Source of the DNA: Alopecurus myosuroides
Taxonomy: Eukaryota; Streptophyta; Magnoliopsida; Poales; Poaceae
Reading direction: 5' to 3'
Length of the DNA: 64,000 bases
NCBI GenBank assembly: GCA_028641055.1
Contig: CM054060.1
Location: 297,884,462 to 297,948,461 of the forward strand
Under the pieces are notes generated by a model. The model was given only the letters and a program-made list of their open reading frames with translations, had not been told where the DNA came from and did no database searches. This document shows, piece by piece, positions 25,075 to 34,975 of the stretch. Every line of letters starts with the position of its first letter. Position 1 is the first letter of the stretch. The translations under genes and the position numbers were made by a program.

Positions 25075-25788
25075 CTTTTTGTTGCCAACGAAAAACACAT
25101 AGACCATGTTATGTATGCAGACCGTACAAGATAATAATATAAAAAGTAACTTAAATTGTTTTCAAGTTGGTTTCATCTACTTAAATCCATTTTTTTTCTT
25201 CCTGCTCTATAAAGATGTGTTTTTATTAGTTACTCCAATCAGGGATAATCGCATCATTCATGGGTACTTGAAAAGCTCTTACTAATTATAGTCGCTTATA
25301 TATATCACAAATCTGCTAAATAAATCCATAATGTCCCATAAACATCGGGTATCATCTCCTAACTGAAACTGGAATTCCGGCTGAACTAAATCCATGTCAT
25401 GGTTCACCTAGTGCCTGAGAGGTTCATGATCAATACCACCATTAATTTTTTGTTGAGTTCATGACATATTATGACCGATCACCTGATCTAAAACCTCTAG
25501 GAGTCATCAATTTTGCAACCCTACTTTTGACACTTTGTAATATCAGATACACAATCAGATACATTCTATAGAACTAACAAGAATCCCCTGACAAAATTTG
25601 AATGCATGGTTGAACTAAATCCAGCTCATGATTCACCTAAAGCGGGCGGATTCATGTTGTACCACCAACAATTTTCTGCTAACAACTTTATGGTATCATA
25701 TGACTGATAAGTGATAATCAAATCTAATAACCCATTTCTGCTACCAACTTACAAGAATTCATGAGGAGGATGCGATATAGTAACTTAC
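25075..25788 (-). other. putative 5' UTR intron of FAR1-like gene
   Basis: On the minus strand CCAAACCT is followed by GTAAGTTA (donor at 25788), and AAAAAG precedes TTATGGATATTG (acceptor at 25075). This would place a non-coding first exon at about 25789-25900 and the start codon two bases into exon 2. It is inferred from splice signals only. Confidence 0.4.
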
Positions 25789-25900
25789 AGGTTTGGGGAC
25801 GATGAGATAGGGTTAGATCTCCTACGATGATGATGGTGATCTCGGACGAGATACCAGTTCCCCGGTGAATTGGGGCTTGAGATCGCGTCACATATGTAGC

Positions 25901-27066
25901 GGCCTGCAATCCCTCACCGTGCCGTGGGATGCTTATGCCGACAAGTCACCCCGTGCACCAGGAAACGCGTTTGAGACACCTGGAGGCGTAGGATCCGGAT
26001 CCGATGGAAATCGTTGTGAGATGTTGTGCTTTCTAAGGTTTGGGTTCACCGGAGGGGGAAGGGGGAATGCGCGTCCGAGACTCCGGGAGGGTGTGCAAAG
26101 ATAAGGGAGGGTACATGCTCACCCTCGTTGCTACGGCATGCGGTTCATCGTGCGGAAGTTAGAATTAACTAGTAAACATGTCCGTGCCTGATTTTGATTA
26201 AATACTTTTTAGACCTTGAAAATTTTCACTATTCAAAATCCGAAAATAATTTGTTGACGCAATAGAAAATAGTGTATTCTATGAACAAGTGCAAGTCACC
26301 GTTCACATTAAATTATAATGCTTAATACATGTATGGATGAAAATGATAAACTATTTTAAGTATTCATTCCATGGCAACACATCGGCACCTTACTAAGCCA
26401 CATAGAGAAAATGCTCATGATGACTCATAAGGTATACTCTGCGTTAATTATCTGGATGTAATCTAAATTGGACGTCTCTTCTGCTCTGACATGTCAATTC
26501 TCCGGATGGAATTTCAGAGGGGCTCACTTCTAAACAACATGTATAACCTGAACATGAGGGTTGGCGATTGATCATTTCTTCTTTCAATTATGGTTGTCGC
26601 GGACATATTTGCATTACTTCATCTGAAACTTTGGGTAGACATGGATTGCAACACTTCGTGGAATTTACTGTGGCAGTCTAAATGTGCTACGATACATTTA
26701 GTCCTTAAGCTACTACCGAGCGCCATTGGTACATGTAAATTTTAACCATAGAAAATAAACAAACCACAATTAGAAAATTAGGAATGTAACAACAAATAAT
26801 CTTTTTCCATCATGAAGTATTTGATATCAGTGCATGTCCTTTCCATATTTTCGAGTTCCAATCATACTGCCCCTTTCTTCACTATACATTATACCTGTTT
26901 TCCTACGTCATCCTCGCTTTAAGACATTTATATGCTCAAAATTCACTTAGGGTGAAACAAAAGCATGACATCAATTATATTAGCTAAAGGATACAACAAA
27001 TGCACACACTACTCAGTTGGGTCTGTATCACTATTTGATAAGGGAAAAAAAGCTATACAGAACTGT
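25901..27066. other. intergenic, nothing recognised
   Basis: No coding frame, tandem repeat or terminal structure could be supported. The first 200 bases are GC-richer and may be the promoter side of the FAR1-like remnant; the rest is AT-rich. Confidence 0.5.
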
Positions 27067-27255
27067 CAGAGGCGGAGCTTAGTTGAGGCCAGGGGGCCAC
27101 CGCCCCCCCCCCCCCCCAAAGTTTTTTTTAGCAAATCCTAAGAATTTTTTTGGGGAGGGGTTAAATGGGAAGAAATGTAGTATTTCGTGCCCCCCCCCAA
27201 GCATTGCTTTTTTGCCTTCCGCGCCCCATGCACTCTTCGTCAAGCTCCGCCACTG
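27067..27255. mobile_element. hAT-like MITE with poly-C
   Basis: Ends CAGAGGCGGAGCTTAG and, inverted, CAGTGGCGGAGCTTGACG. The flanking 8-mers AGAACTGT (27059-27066) and AAAACTAT (27256-27263) agree at 6 of 8 positions, as expected for an aged hAT target duplication. The inside holds a run of about 17 C and another of 9 C. Length is 189 bp with no coding capacity. Confidence 0.65.
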
Positions 27256-27263
27256 AAAACTAT

Positions 27264-29124
27264 GATCAAGATATTCTGTCAGACGCTACTGATCGCCAAA
27301 TAAGATGTCAAGATCAACTGTTCTCGATGACCATTTTGATATATCATGCAATCTACTAACTGTACAAATACAGAAGCACTTACCATAGATTTATGCAACT
27401 TGTGTTTTGGCTAAAGCTTTTGCTGAGCAGATCACACAAATCTTCTCTATTTACACAAGTTACACTTCTTCAACCAGTCCCTGCAACTCAACGTATCATT
27501 GATGTCCATGTGTGTTTATCGATACAAGCCTGGTTTACAAGTAAGGAAGTCCGTGGTGATCTGTTTTTCTCAAGTAGGAAACACAGCTTAATTTTGTGCC
27601 CTTACCTGGTGAATGCTATCAGCCTTCTGAAAATAGTCACAGTCCAGCGAGAACCATAAATCGTAATTATGACAGAATAATCGAAATGTACACGGTCTAC
27701 AAGTATAATTTGTATGACTGGGGATTGCCATTACAACTTTACAAGTTCATTGCTCCATTCTCCGTCTGCTGTAGCAACATACTCCTCTCCTTCCAAACCG
27801 TTTCTTGAACAAAGTTAGAGTTGTTCTAGCTGCAAACATCAAATCCCTCAGTCAATTACATTGCCCACGCACACGTCATATCACAGTTGCAGAGATAAAG
27901 AAAGAATCTTGAGAAAAATAAAATGCAAGAAAGCATAGCACGATTCTCTCATTAGATCAACTAAAGTATGAAATATTTAGGCCTTGCCTTGTAAAGTTTG
28001 GATAGGATATTTTCTTACTAATTTCTTATGTACAATTCTCCAGGCCCCTCATCAAGACAGAGAATCCATCGCCTATATGACATCGGTATCAACACAATAG
28101 TGAATATGAGCTGCAGGAATTCTGGATAGGGCCATGCCTGATGCGGGGACGGCGGCTGCGGTCAGAGCATACTTGGCTGTTGACAACAGGACATAAGGAG
28201 CCGTGCTCCAAGGGGACCGCGCCAGAATGCTTGGTCGGAGAGTGGAGGCATGAACGGTGGAGAGAGCCGGGTGGCGGTGAATGGTAGGGCTGGAACTCAA
28301 GGCGGGAGTTCCGTTAACGTGGCTGGATGAGGGAGGTGTCACTTTCGCTCGAGATCCATGGGTGTCGGCTTGATGCGGAGGGTCATGTCGAGCTCTAATT
28401 TCTATGAGAACATCATTGAAACGCCACACAACCTGATTTGATAGCTTTTCCTTTTCCCAAAGCCTCTAGCCTGGCTGCCATGGCTACTACCAAAAGGGGA
28501 AGGCGAGACCACCCGCGACTCAAATCCACTGTATTAAAGGGGTTAATCCTACCGGAGCCGACATGGAAGGGGGGAGTAGGACGACTGAGCCTACCGTCTA
28601 GGAAGTTGCCAGACGACGATGGAGCGGAGCACGCGTGCGTACAACAACCTTTTAGGTCGAATCGGGACGACGCAAGTAGGCATAGGAGATGTTGGCCGAC
28701 CTCTGCGTTGATAGAGCCAGCGGAGATAGATAGGTTCATGGAGGTGAGCGGCCCCGATCCTGGCTAGGGGGGAGGGGGTGTGGTGTGGTGGGGTGGGGTG
28801 GGAAAAGAAAGAGGACGAACGAAGCGGTACGATGGCGATTTGATGTATTATGGGATTTGGTGGGAGGACAAATTAGTAAATTCGTGTTGGACGAAATTTT
28901 TGGCAGAAACCTTAATGCATTTATTAAAGTTTATATAAGAAGGTAAAGATAAAAGTTTGAATTAGCCCTCTGCTACTTGATTAGCTTAGGACGTTTGATT
29001 AGGTTAAACATTCTACATGAAATTATGTGTATATAGAAAATTCTCTTATACTCGTGACCACGGGCCAAATTTTCGGAAGCCCAAAACCAGCCCAATCAAC
29101 GTAAACCATTGGATTAGACATATG
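27264..29124. other. intergenic, no supported gene
   Basis: Open frames of about 110 codons at 28073-28429 (minus), 28413-28739 (minus) and 28438-28767 (plus) overlap each other in a GC-richer patch. None has a recognisable domain. Such mutually overlapping frames usually reflect base composition. The patch could be a first exon or promoter of an unseen transcript. Confidence 0.4.
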
Positions 29125-29215
29125 CTCCCTCCGATCCATAAAAAGTATCGCTCACTTAGTACAATTTGTACCAACTTAGTATAAAATAAGTGACACTTTT
29201 ATTGATCGGAGGGAG
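29125..29215. mobile_element. Stowaway MITE, short
   Basis: CTCCCTCCGATCCATAAAAA at the left and its inverse-like TTTTATTGATCGGAGGGAG at the right, followed by TA. The element is 91 bp. The left flank reads TATG, so the TA duplication is imperfect on that side. Confidence 0.8.
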
Positions 29216-29432
29216 TACTATACACCTAAATGTGAAGTATAATGTACCTAAAACATCCAAATTGAAATTGCCAAAATCACATAATAATGTCATAAGATTC
29301 GTATAAGTAAGGGCAATGATAAGAAAATTTCAAAGAATTCAGTACATGTATTTTTTTTTATAAAATCATTAAAGCATGTCATTTTCTTGATATCTTGTAT
29401 TAACAGTTGTTGGAAGTAGTTTTATCTACAAT

Positions 29433-29674
29433 GAGCATAGCTCAAATGGTTGGGGAGTGGATGTACAAACCCAACACCCAAGTTCAAGTCCTCACGGGTG
29501 CGAATTTAGGTTCCTATTTATACTTGAGGACCAGGCCTTGCTGGTACTCATGCAATTTATCATGAGGACCAGGCTTGATTTATAATCAAGATAAAAATCC
29601 TGGTACTCATGCATATATGACTGTGTGCATCCCTAATTGGTGCAGAGGCCAGGGAAGTGAAATTCTCCCCCCAA
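29433..29674 (+). mobile_element. tRNA-derived SINE-like unit 1
   Basis: The head resembles a tRNA gene: box A-like TAGCTCAAATGGTTGGGG (29438-29455) and box B-like GTTCAAGTCCT (29482-29492). The body repeats GGTACTCATGCA twice. The 3' part (CTGTGTGCATCC, then TGCAGAGGCC) matches the 3' end of the adjacent LINE. It is not a tRNA gene, because no acceptor or anticodon arms can be formed convincingly. Confidence 0.65.
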
Positions 29675-29688
29675 AGTTTAAGGGAAGT

Positions 29689-29933
29689 GAGCATAGCTCA
29701 ACTGGTTGGGGGAGTGGATGTACAAACCCAACACCCAAGTTCAAGTCCTCACGGGTGCAAATTTAGGTTCCTATTTATACTTGAGGACCATGCCTTGCTG
29801 GTACTCATGCAATTTATCCTGAGGATCAGGCTTGATTTATAATCAAGATAAAAATCCTGGTACTCATGCATATATGGCTGTGTGCATCCCTAGTTGGTGC
29901 AGAGGCCGGGGAAGTGAAATTCTCCCCCAAAAA
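29689..29933 (+). mobile_element. tRNA-derived SINE-like unit 2
   Basis: A second copy of the unit at 29433, about 95% alike by eye, in direct orientation. It starts GAGCATAGCTCAACTGG and ends in CTCCCCCAAAAA immediately before LINE coding sequence. The pair is therefore fused to the LINE's truncated 5' end. Confidence 0.65.
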
Positions 29934-31333
29934 TGCCAATGTTTTTCTTATCATTTTTTGAGATACCCATTGGGGTGCGAAAAAGAATGGACTTCTTTAG
30001 ATCCCATTTCTTTTGGCAGAGTGATCAGAAGAAGCGAAAGTACCGTCTAACGAAGTGGAATATTATTTGTAGACCAAAAGATCAGGGTGGTCTAGGGATC
30101 GAGGTGCTCCAATTAAAAAAAATGTCTTCTTAGTAAATGGTTGTTAAAACTACTTACTGAAGAAGGGGTGTGGCAGGAGTTGCTACACAATAAACACGCT
30201 AGAGGGATACCATTACCGCAGGTGGTTACAAAACCCAATGACTCACCCTTTTGGAAAGGGTTGATGCGGGTTAAAGGGGAGTTCTTTCAACGTATACAGT
30301 ATACTGTCGGGGATGGGCAAACTGTGCGCTTATGGGAGGATAATTGGTTGGGCCTTACTCCTTTAGCTACTCAATATCCAGTTCTCTATAATATAGTGAG
30401 AAATAAAAATGTTGTTGTCTCACAAGTCATTATGGAGAATAAGCTTAATATATCTTTTCGGAGAGCATTAACATGAGATAAATGGGATGCTTGATTGCAT
30501 TAGTTGAACGCTTGATGAACATAACTAGAGCGAATGGACAAGATTCTTTTAAGTGGAAATTGTCTACGTCAGGTGCCTTCACTGTAAAATCCTATTATGA
30601 AGATTTAATGAACGATAATACTAGATTTCTACGGAAATATCTATGGAAACTAAAAGTACCACTTAAAATAAGAATCTTCATGTGGTTCCTTTACAGTAAG
30701 GAATTGTTGACGAAGGATAATCTGGTAAAGAGGAAATGGACGAGGTGCTTGAAATGTGTTTTCTGCGGGGATAGCGAGACGATTGAGCACCTGTTTATTT
30801 CCTGTATGCTTGCAAAAAAGATTTGGCAACTAATTCACTTTACATTTAGTATCACGCCACCAAGATCAATTAATAATTTGTTTGGTGGATGGTTAAATGG
30901 AATAGATACGAATACTAAAGCGATTATACGCATTGGTGTATGTGTTTTTCTTTGGGCTATTTGGAATTACAGAAATAACGTTATTTTTAACAAGATGGAA
31001 GTTGGATATTTTTTTACAGGTGGGATACATACATGGTCGCTCCTCTCACCAGAATCTCTGCGTGGACGTTTGGATACAGGATGTGCAAGACTCCTGGCGG
31101 TCGTGCGGGCTATCTTCAGCCAGGGTGGGTGGCTGCACACTAGGAGAATACAATATATGTAGACTCCTATTTTTACTGTACTTTCGCTGGCTAATTTATG
31201 TAGCCACGCTGCAGTTTCGTTAATCTGTAATAAGTTGCGATCTTCGATGATTTCGAACACCGTTATTTTAATAAAGTAAGCTGTGTGCATCCACTAGATG
31301 CAGAGGCTGGAGTTTCCGTTTCAAAAAAAAAAA
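29934..31333 (+). pseudogene. L1-type LINE reverse transcriptase C-terminus, broken
   Basis: The frame encodes the end of a plant L1 ORF2 (KKRKYRLTKWNIICRPKDQG, then SPFWKGLMRVKGEF). This is followed by the reverse-transcriptase zinc-binding region (KYLWKLKVPLKIRIFMWF, then CVFCGDSETIEHLFISC). The endonuclease and catalytic palm domains are missing, as in a 5'-truncated copy. Frameshifts occur near 30115-30125 (A run) and about 30474-30515, with TGA and TAG codons in between, and again after NVIFNK (near 30990). The 3' end has AATAAA-like sequence and 12 A from 31322. The copy is inactive. Confidence 0.9.
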
Positions 31334-31346
31334 ATCTATAATGAAC

Positions 31347-31679
31347 GAAAGTTTTTGCTAGGCCGATTAACCATGGGCTATGCTACTGCGCGCGCGCGCG
31401 ACAGGATAGGATCGGTCGATCGTTTTAGGACAACCCGTGGCATACTAGATTAGGAAAGATTACGTTAGGTGTAACTTTCCATTTGTGGTTACCTGAGAAA
31501 CGGAACGCGCAGGAACGGGGCGGCCGGGATGCGCGTTGATTATTTGTACGTTACCTTTTTTAATTTGCTATTCCCTTTTAGCGCATGCATCTTTTTATCA
31601 GAAAAAATTAATTTTTCCTTCAAAATTTCCCTTTTTGGGCTAGTGAATTTTTAGGGTTAAAAAAAAAGGGTGGGAGATA
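31347..31679. other. unassigned, with GC dinucleotide run
   Basis: Contains a short (GC)n run (GCGCGCGCGCG near 31388). No gene or element was recognised. Confidence 0.4.
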
Positions 31680-31850
31680 TAAAAAAATTCCACTTCCAAC
31701 TAGTATAAATTTTTGCGCTTCCAACTAGTGTAAAAATCCCCACTATCTAATATAAAAAAAATACATTTCCGACTGGTATAAAAAAAATCACTTCGAATCC
31801 AACTAGCGTAAAAATTCCCACCGTCTAGTAGAAAAAAAATACACTTCCTC
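31680..31850. repeat. short imperfect repeats, CTTCCAACTAGTGTAAAAA type
   Basis: Four to five degenerate units of about 30-35 bases built on CACTTCCAACTAGTGTAAAA. The same motif recurs at about 33440-33530 and 34645-34740, on the other side of the GC-rich block and again after its duplicate. Confidence 0.6.
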
Positions 31851-32924
31851 CGCTTCGCTGCTACCGGAGGGACGCCGGCGAACAACCGCTGCGCGCGCCC
31901 CCGTGATGGCATCGGCGGTTTTTCTTTTTCTTCCAACGGCTGGGGATGGCGGCGGGCGCTGCTCCGTCGACCTGCGCGGCTTGGCGACGTCATCACCGGC
32001 ATGGAGGAGCAAGGCAGAAGGTGGGGGGCTGCTGAGGGCGGTGGTATGCGGCGTCGGTGATGCGCCTGGTTGAAGGTGGCCGGCCCGAGACGGTGGCGGC
32101 CGGGGCGGTGGAGGCCGGGCCGCCGGGCTCGGGCGGCGGACGGCGGGAGGTCTGCGGACGGTGGAGGTCCGCCGGTGGTGCTGCAGGGACTGGGGCGCTG
32201 CTGCTGTACTCCGGTATGGTGGAGGCTGCGCGCTAAGATGGGCTTGGCGGGCCCAATCTGGGCTCGTCGGGCCCGGTCGCAGGTTGGCTGTGGCGGTGCG
32301 CATCCGGAGCTGCTGCTGAGTGTACGAGCCGGCGCTGGGCGTAGGCTGCGTTGGCCCGGAGGTGGTGGCTTTGGAGCTCCTGTCGGCATGGTGCCGCGAG
32401 GCGACGTCCTCTCCGACCGGTGTCTCCGCGTGGTGCGGCGTTCCGAGCGCGGGATCAGCGGCATCCGGGCCCCAACTCTGGCGGGAGGTGCCGCGGGTTG
32501 TGAGGGTCGGAGAAGAGGAAGCCGGGGCAGCGTCCCTGGATCTGCGCTTGGGTCGCAGTTGGCATGGCGTTGGCCGTGGCAGGAGGTGCCGCGGGTTCTA
32601 CGACATGACGTGTTGGTGGTCGGGCCGGTCCCCGTGGGGCGGTTCGCCGGGTTTGCGACGCTGGACGAAAGCCCTGCACCGGTGCTCGACCGGGGGCGAC
32701 GACGGCGACGCCTCCCGGCGCCGCGTCCTTCATGAAGGCGTCGTCGAGGCGGTGCTTTCGCTTCTCCGCGCCGGGTTCTCCGGGGGAAACCCTAGATCCC
32801 TCGCGGGATCGGGCGAGGGCGGCGCTCCTGCGTCGCTTGCCTCTTGGGGCCTCTCCTTGGACGTTCCACCGGCCTATGGGAGCCGTGGGGTGTTGGTGGT
32901 TGGTGGCGGCATCTTTGTCGTCGG
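31851..32924. other. GC-rich block, no supported gene
   Basis: Long frames are open on both strands at once (31700-32464 minus, 32070-32735 plus, 32455-32988 minus), with arginine, proline and glycine bias and no domain. This is the signature of high GC content, not of coding. It could be the 5' UTR of a LINE, since a LINE-like 3' end follows at 33320-33439, but no ORF1 or ORF2 lies between. Confidence 0.45.
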
Positions 32925-33310
32925 CTAGGCGGTGCACGGTCCTGGGGCAAGCGTGGATGTCGGAGCGGCGGCTACGGATGACTTGCATTGAGGTTGCCTC
33001 CGCCGTGTTTAGTGTCGGTTTTGGTTGCTAGGGAAACTTGATCGTCGGCTAGTTTGGATGCGCGGCCTTGGGGCCGGCGTGGATGTCGAAGCGTCGGCTC
33101 CGGGGTTTCTTCTTGCGTTGAGTTTATCTCCGCCGTTGTAGTGTCGGCTTTGGTTGCTAGGACGACATGGTCGTCGACTAGTTTAGGGGCGTGGCCCTGG
33201 GGCCAGCGTGGATGTCGGAGCGGCGGCTCCGTGTTTTCGTGTTGGGCGAGGTTGCCTCCGCAGTGGTAGTGACGGCTATGGTTGCTCAGGTGACATGGTC
33301 GTCGAATCGA
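32925..33310. repeat. three tandem units of about 125-135 bp
   Basis: Each unit carries GGCGTGGATGTCGGAGCGG or a close variant, then GTTGCCTCCGCCGT, then GTGTCGGCTTTGGTTGCTAGG and GTCGTCGACTAGTTT. Boundaries are near 32925, 33050 and 33180. Divergence between units is visible but modest. Confidence 0.7.
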
Positions 33311-33790
33311 GTTGTATCTTTTTTTCTTTTTAGGCCTCGTCCTTCCTGTTTTCTCCTTCTATATCAATATAAAAGGCAAAAGCTTTTGCCTCGTTCCAAT
33401 TTTTTTTAAAGCCTCGTTTTCAAAAAAAAAAAAAAAAAACTTGTAGAAAAAATTCCACTTCCAACTAGTATAAATTTTTTTTCCACTTCCAACTAGTGTA
33501 AAAAGACTGTAAATCTAGTAGAAAAATTACCAACATCTTGTGCAGGAAAAAAATTATTGTCTAAATTATTGGATGTCTCTCATAAGTGCGCCACTCCTTG
33601 CGACGGCGCCGGCCCATTCCCATTGTCTGAAGATTCATCTTTCACCCCCCTCCCCCAAGCACACAATGTAGATGGGTTCCAACCTTTGACGGGTCTGTAA
33701 AAGAAAACAACATGTTCCATGACGGGAGTAGAGGGTCGGGGGCGCATCGTTTCGGGAGATAATCAATAAGAAACAACCAAAGACTGTTAT
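33295..33790. repeat. duplicated block, copy 1
   Basis: From CATGGTCGTCGAATCGAG to AATCAATAAGAAACAACCA this block recurs at 34505-34975 with mostly small differences. Shared phrases include CTCCTTGCGACGGC, CTGAAGATTCATC and GAGTAGAGGGTCGGG. Both copies run directly into satellite DNA on their right. Confidence 0.75.
33320..33439 (+). mobile_element. LINE-like 3' end with poly(A)
   Basis: A perfect palindrome GGCAAAAGCTTTTGCC precedes CTCGTT and then an 18-A run (from 33422). The same end recurs at about 34580-34650. A palindrome followed by poly(A) suits a non-LTR retroelement terminus. The rest of such an element is not identifiable. Confidence 0.45.
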
Positions 33791-33799
33791 CGTTCTGGG

Positions 33800-34505
33800 C
33801 GATGAACGTTTTTAGGTTGCTATTTTTTATTAATCCCCCTTCATAACAATCTTAAAAAGGTTTTTAGGTTGCTGATTCCCATTCATCAGACTTGATAACA
33901 TTCTTAAAAAGGTTTTTAGGTTGGTAATTTTAATTCATCGCAGTTGATAACAATCTTAAAAGGTTTTTAGGTTGGAAATTTTCATACATCCCAGTTGATA
34001 ACATTCTTGAAAGTTTTAACTTTCGTAGTTTTAATTCATCACCCCTTGATAAACATTCTCAAGAAAGGTTTTTAGATTCGTAATTTTCATTCATCACGCT
34101 TGATAACATCCTTGATAGGTTTTTAGGTATGTAATTTTCATACATCACACATGACAACCTTTAAAAAAGGATTTTAGGTTGGTGATTTTTATTCATCACA
34201 CTTGATAACGTTCTAAAAAAGGTTTTTAGGTTGGTAACTGTCATTCATCACACTTTATATCATTCTCAAAAAAGGTTTTTAGGTTCGTAATTTTTATTCA
34301 TCACACTTGATAACATCCTTGATACGTTTTTAGGTTGGTGATTTCCATTCATCACACTTCATAACATTCTAAAAAAAATATGTTTTTAGGTTGGTAGTTT
34401 TCATACATCACACTTGATAATGTTCTTGAATTTTTTTAATTTGGTAGTTTTTCATTCATCATACTTGATAACATTCTTAAAAAAAATTGGTTGGTAATTT
34501 TAATT
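33800..34505. repeat. satellite array 1, 52-60 bp monomers
   Basis: About a dozen monomers of the form GGTTTTTAGGTTGGTAATTT, then CATTCATCACACTTGATAAC and ATTCTTAAAAA. Monomers vary mainly in the length of A runs. It ends where the second copy of the duplicated block begins. Confidence 0.85.
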
Positions 34506-34975
34506 CATCACATGGTCGTCGACTCGAGTTGTATCTTTTTTTTTTGGCCTCGTCCTTCCTGTTTGCTCCTTCTATATCGATATAAAAGGCAAAGCTTTTG
34601 CCTCGTTCCAAATTGTTTAAAAAAAAGCCCCGTTTCAAGAAAAAAAACTAGTAGAAAAAATTCCACTTCCAACTAGTATAATTTTTTCCCACTTTCAACT
34701 AGTGTAAAAAGACTGTAAATCTAGTAGAAAAATTACCAACATCTTCTGCAGAATTTTTTTTTGGATGTCTTTGATAAGTGTGCGACTCCTTGCGACGGCA
34801 CCGGCCTATTCCCACTGTCTGAAGATTCATCTTCCACCCCCCCATACACACACACAATGTAGATGGCATCCAACCTTTGACGGGTCTGCAAAAGAAAACA
34901 ACAAGTTTCATCATGGGAGTAGAGGGTCGGGGCGCATCGTTTTGGAAGATACTCAATAAGAAACAACCAAAAGAT
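34505..34975. repeat. duplicated block, copy 2
   Basis: Second copy of 33295-33790, beginning inside a satellite monomer at CACATGGTCGTCGACTCGAG. It keeps the palindromic LINE-like end (GGCAAAGCTTTTGCC) but with a shorter A run. Confidence 0.75.

Larger units (their letters stand above)
29424..31346 (+). mobile_element. composite SINE-SINE-LINE insertion with target duplication
   Basis: ATCTACAATGAGC at 29424-29436 and ATCTATAATGAAC at 31334-31346 agree at 11 of 13 positions. Between them lie two tRNA-headed units, a 5'-truncated LINE and a poly(A) tail. The simplest reading is one target-primed retrotransposition of a chimeric RNA. Caution: the 5' duplication overlaps the first bases of the first unit (GAGC), and short duplications can match by chance. 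Confidence 0.55.

Noticed and set aside
28413..28767. A protein gene around 28.4-28.8 kb
   Set aside because: Frames on the two strands compete, there is no recognisable motif, and no splice structure could be supported.
29433..29760. Two possible tRNA genes
   Set aside because: Only box A- and B-like parts are present, no credible cloverleaf forms, and the bodies and tails are those of SINEs.
31700..32988. Long overlapping frames of 165-254 codons
   Set aside because: They are open on both strands at the same place with biased composition and no domain; this is typical of high GC content.
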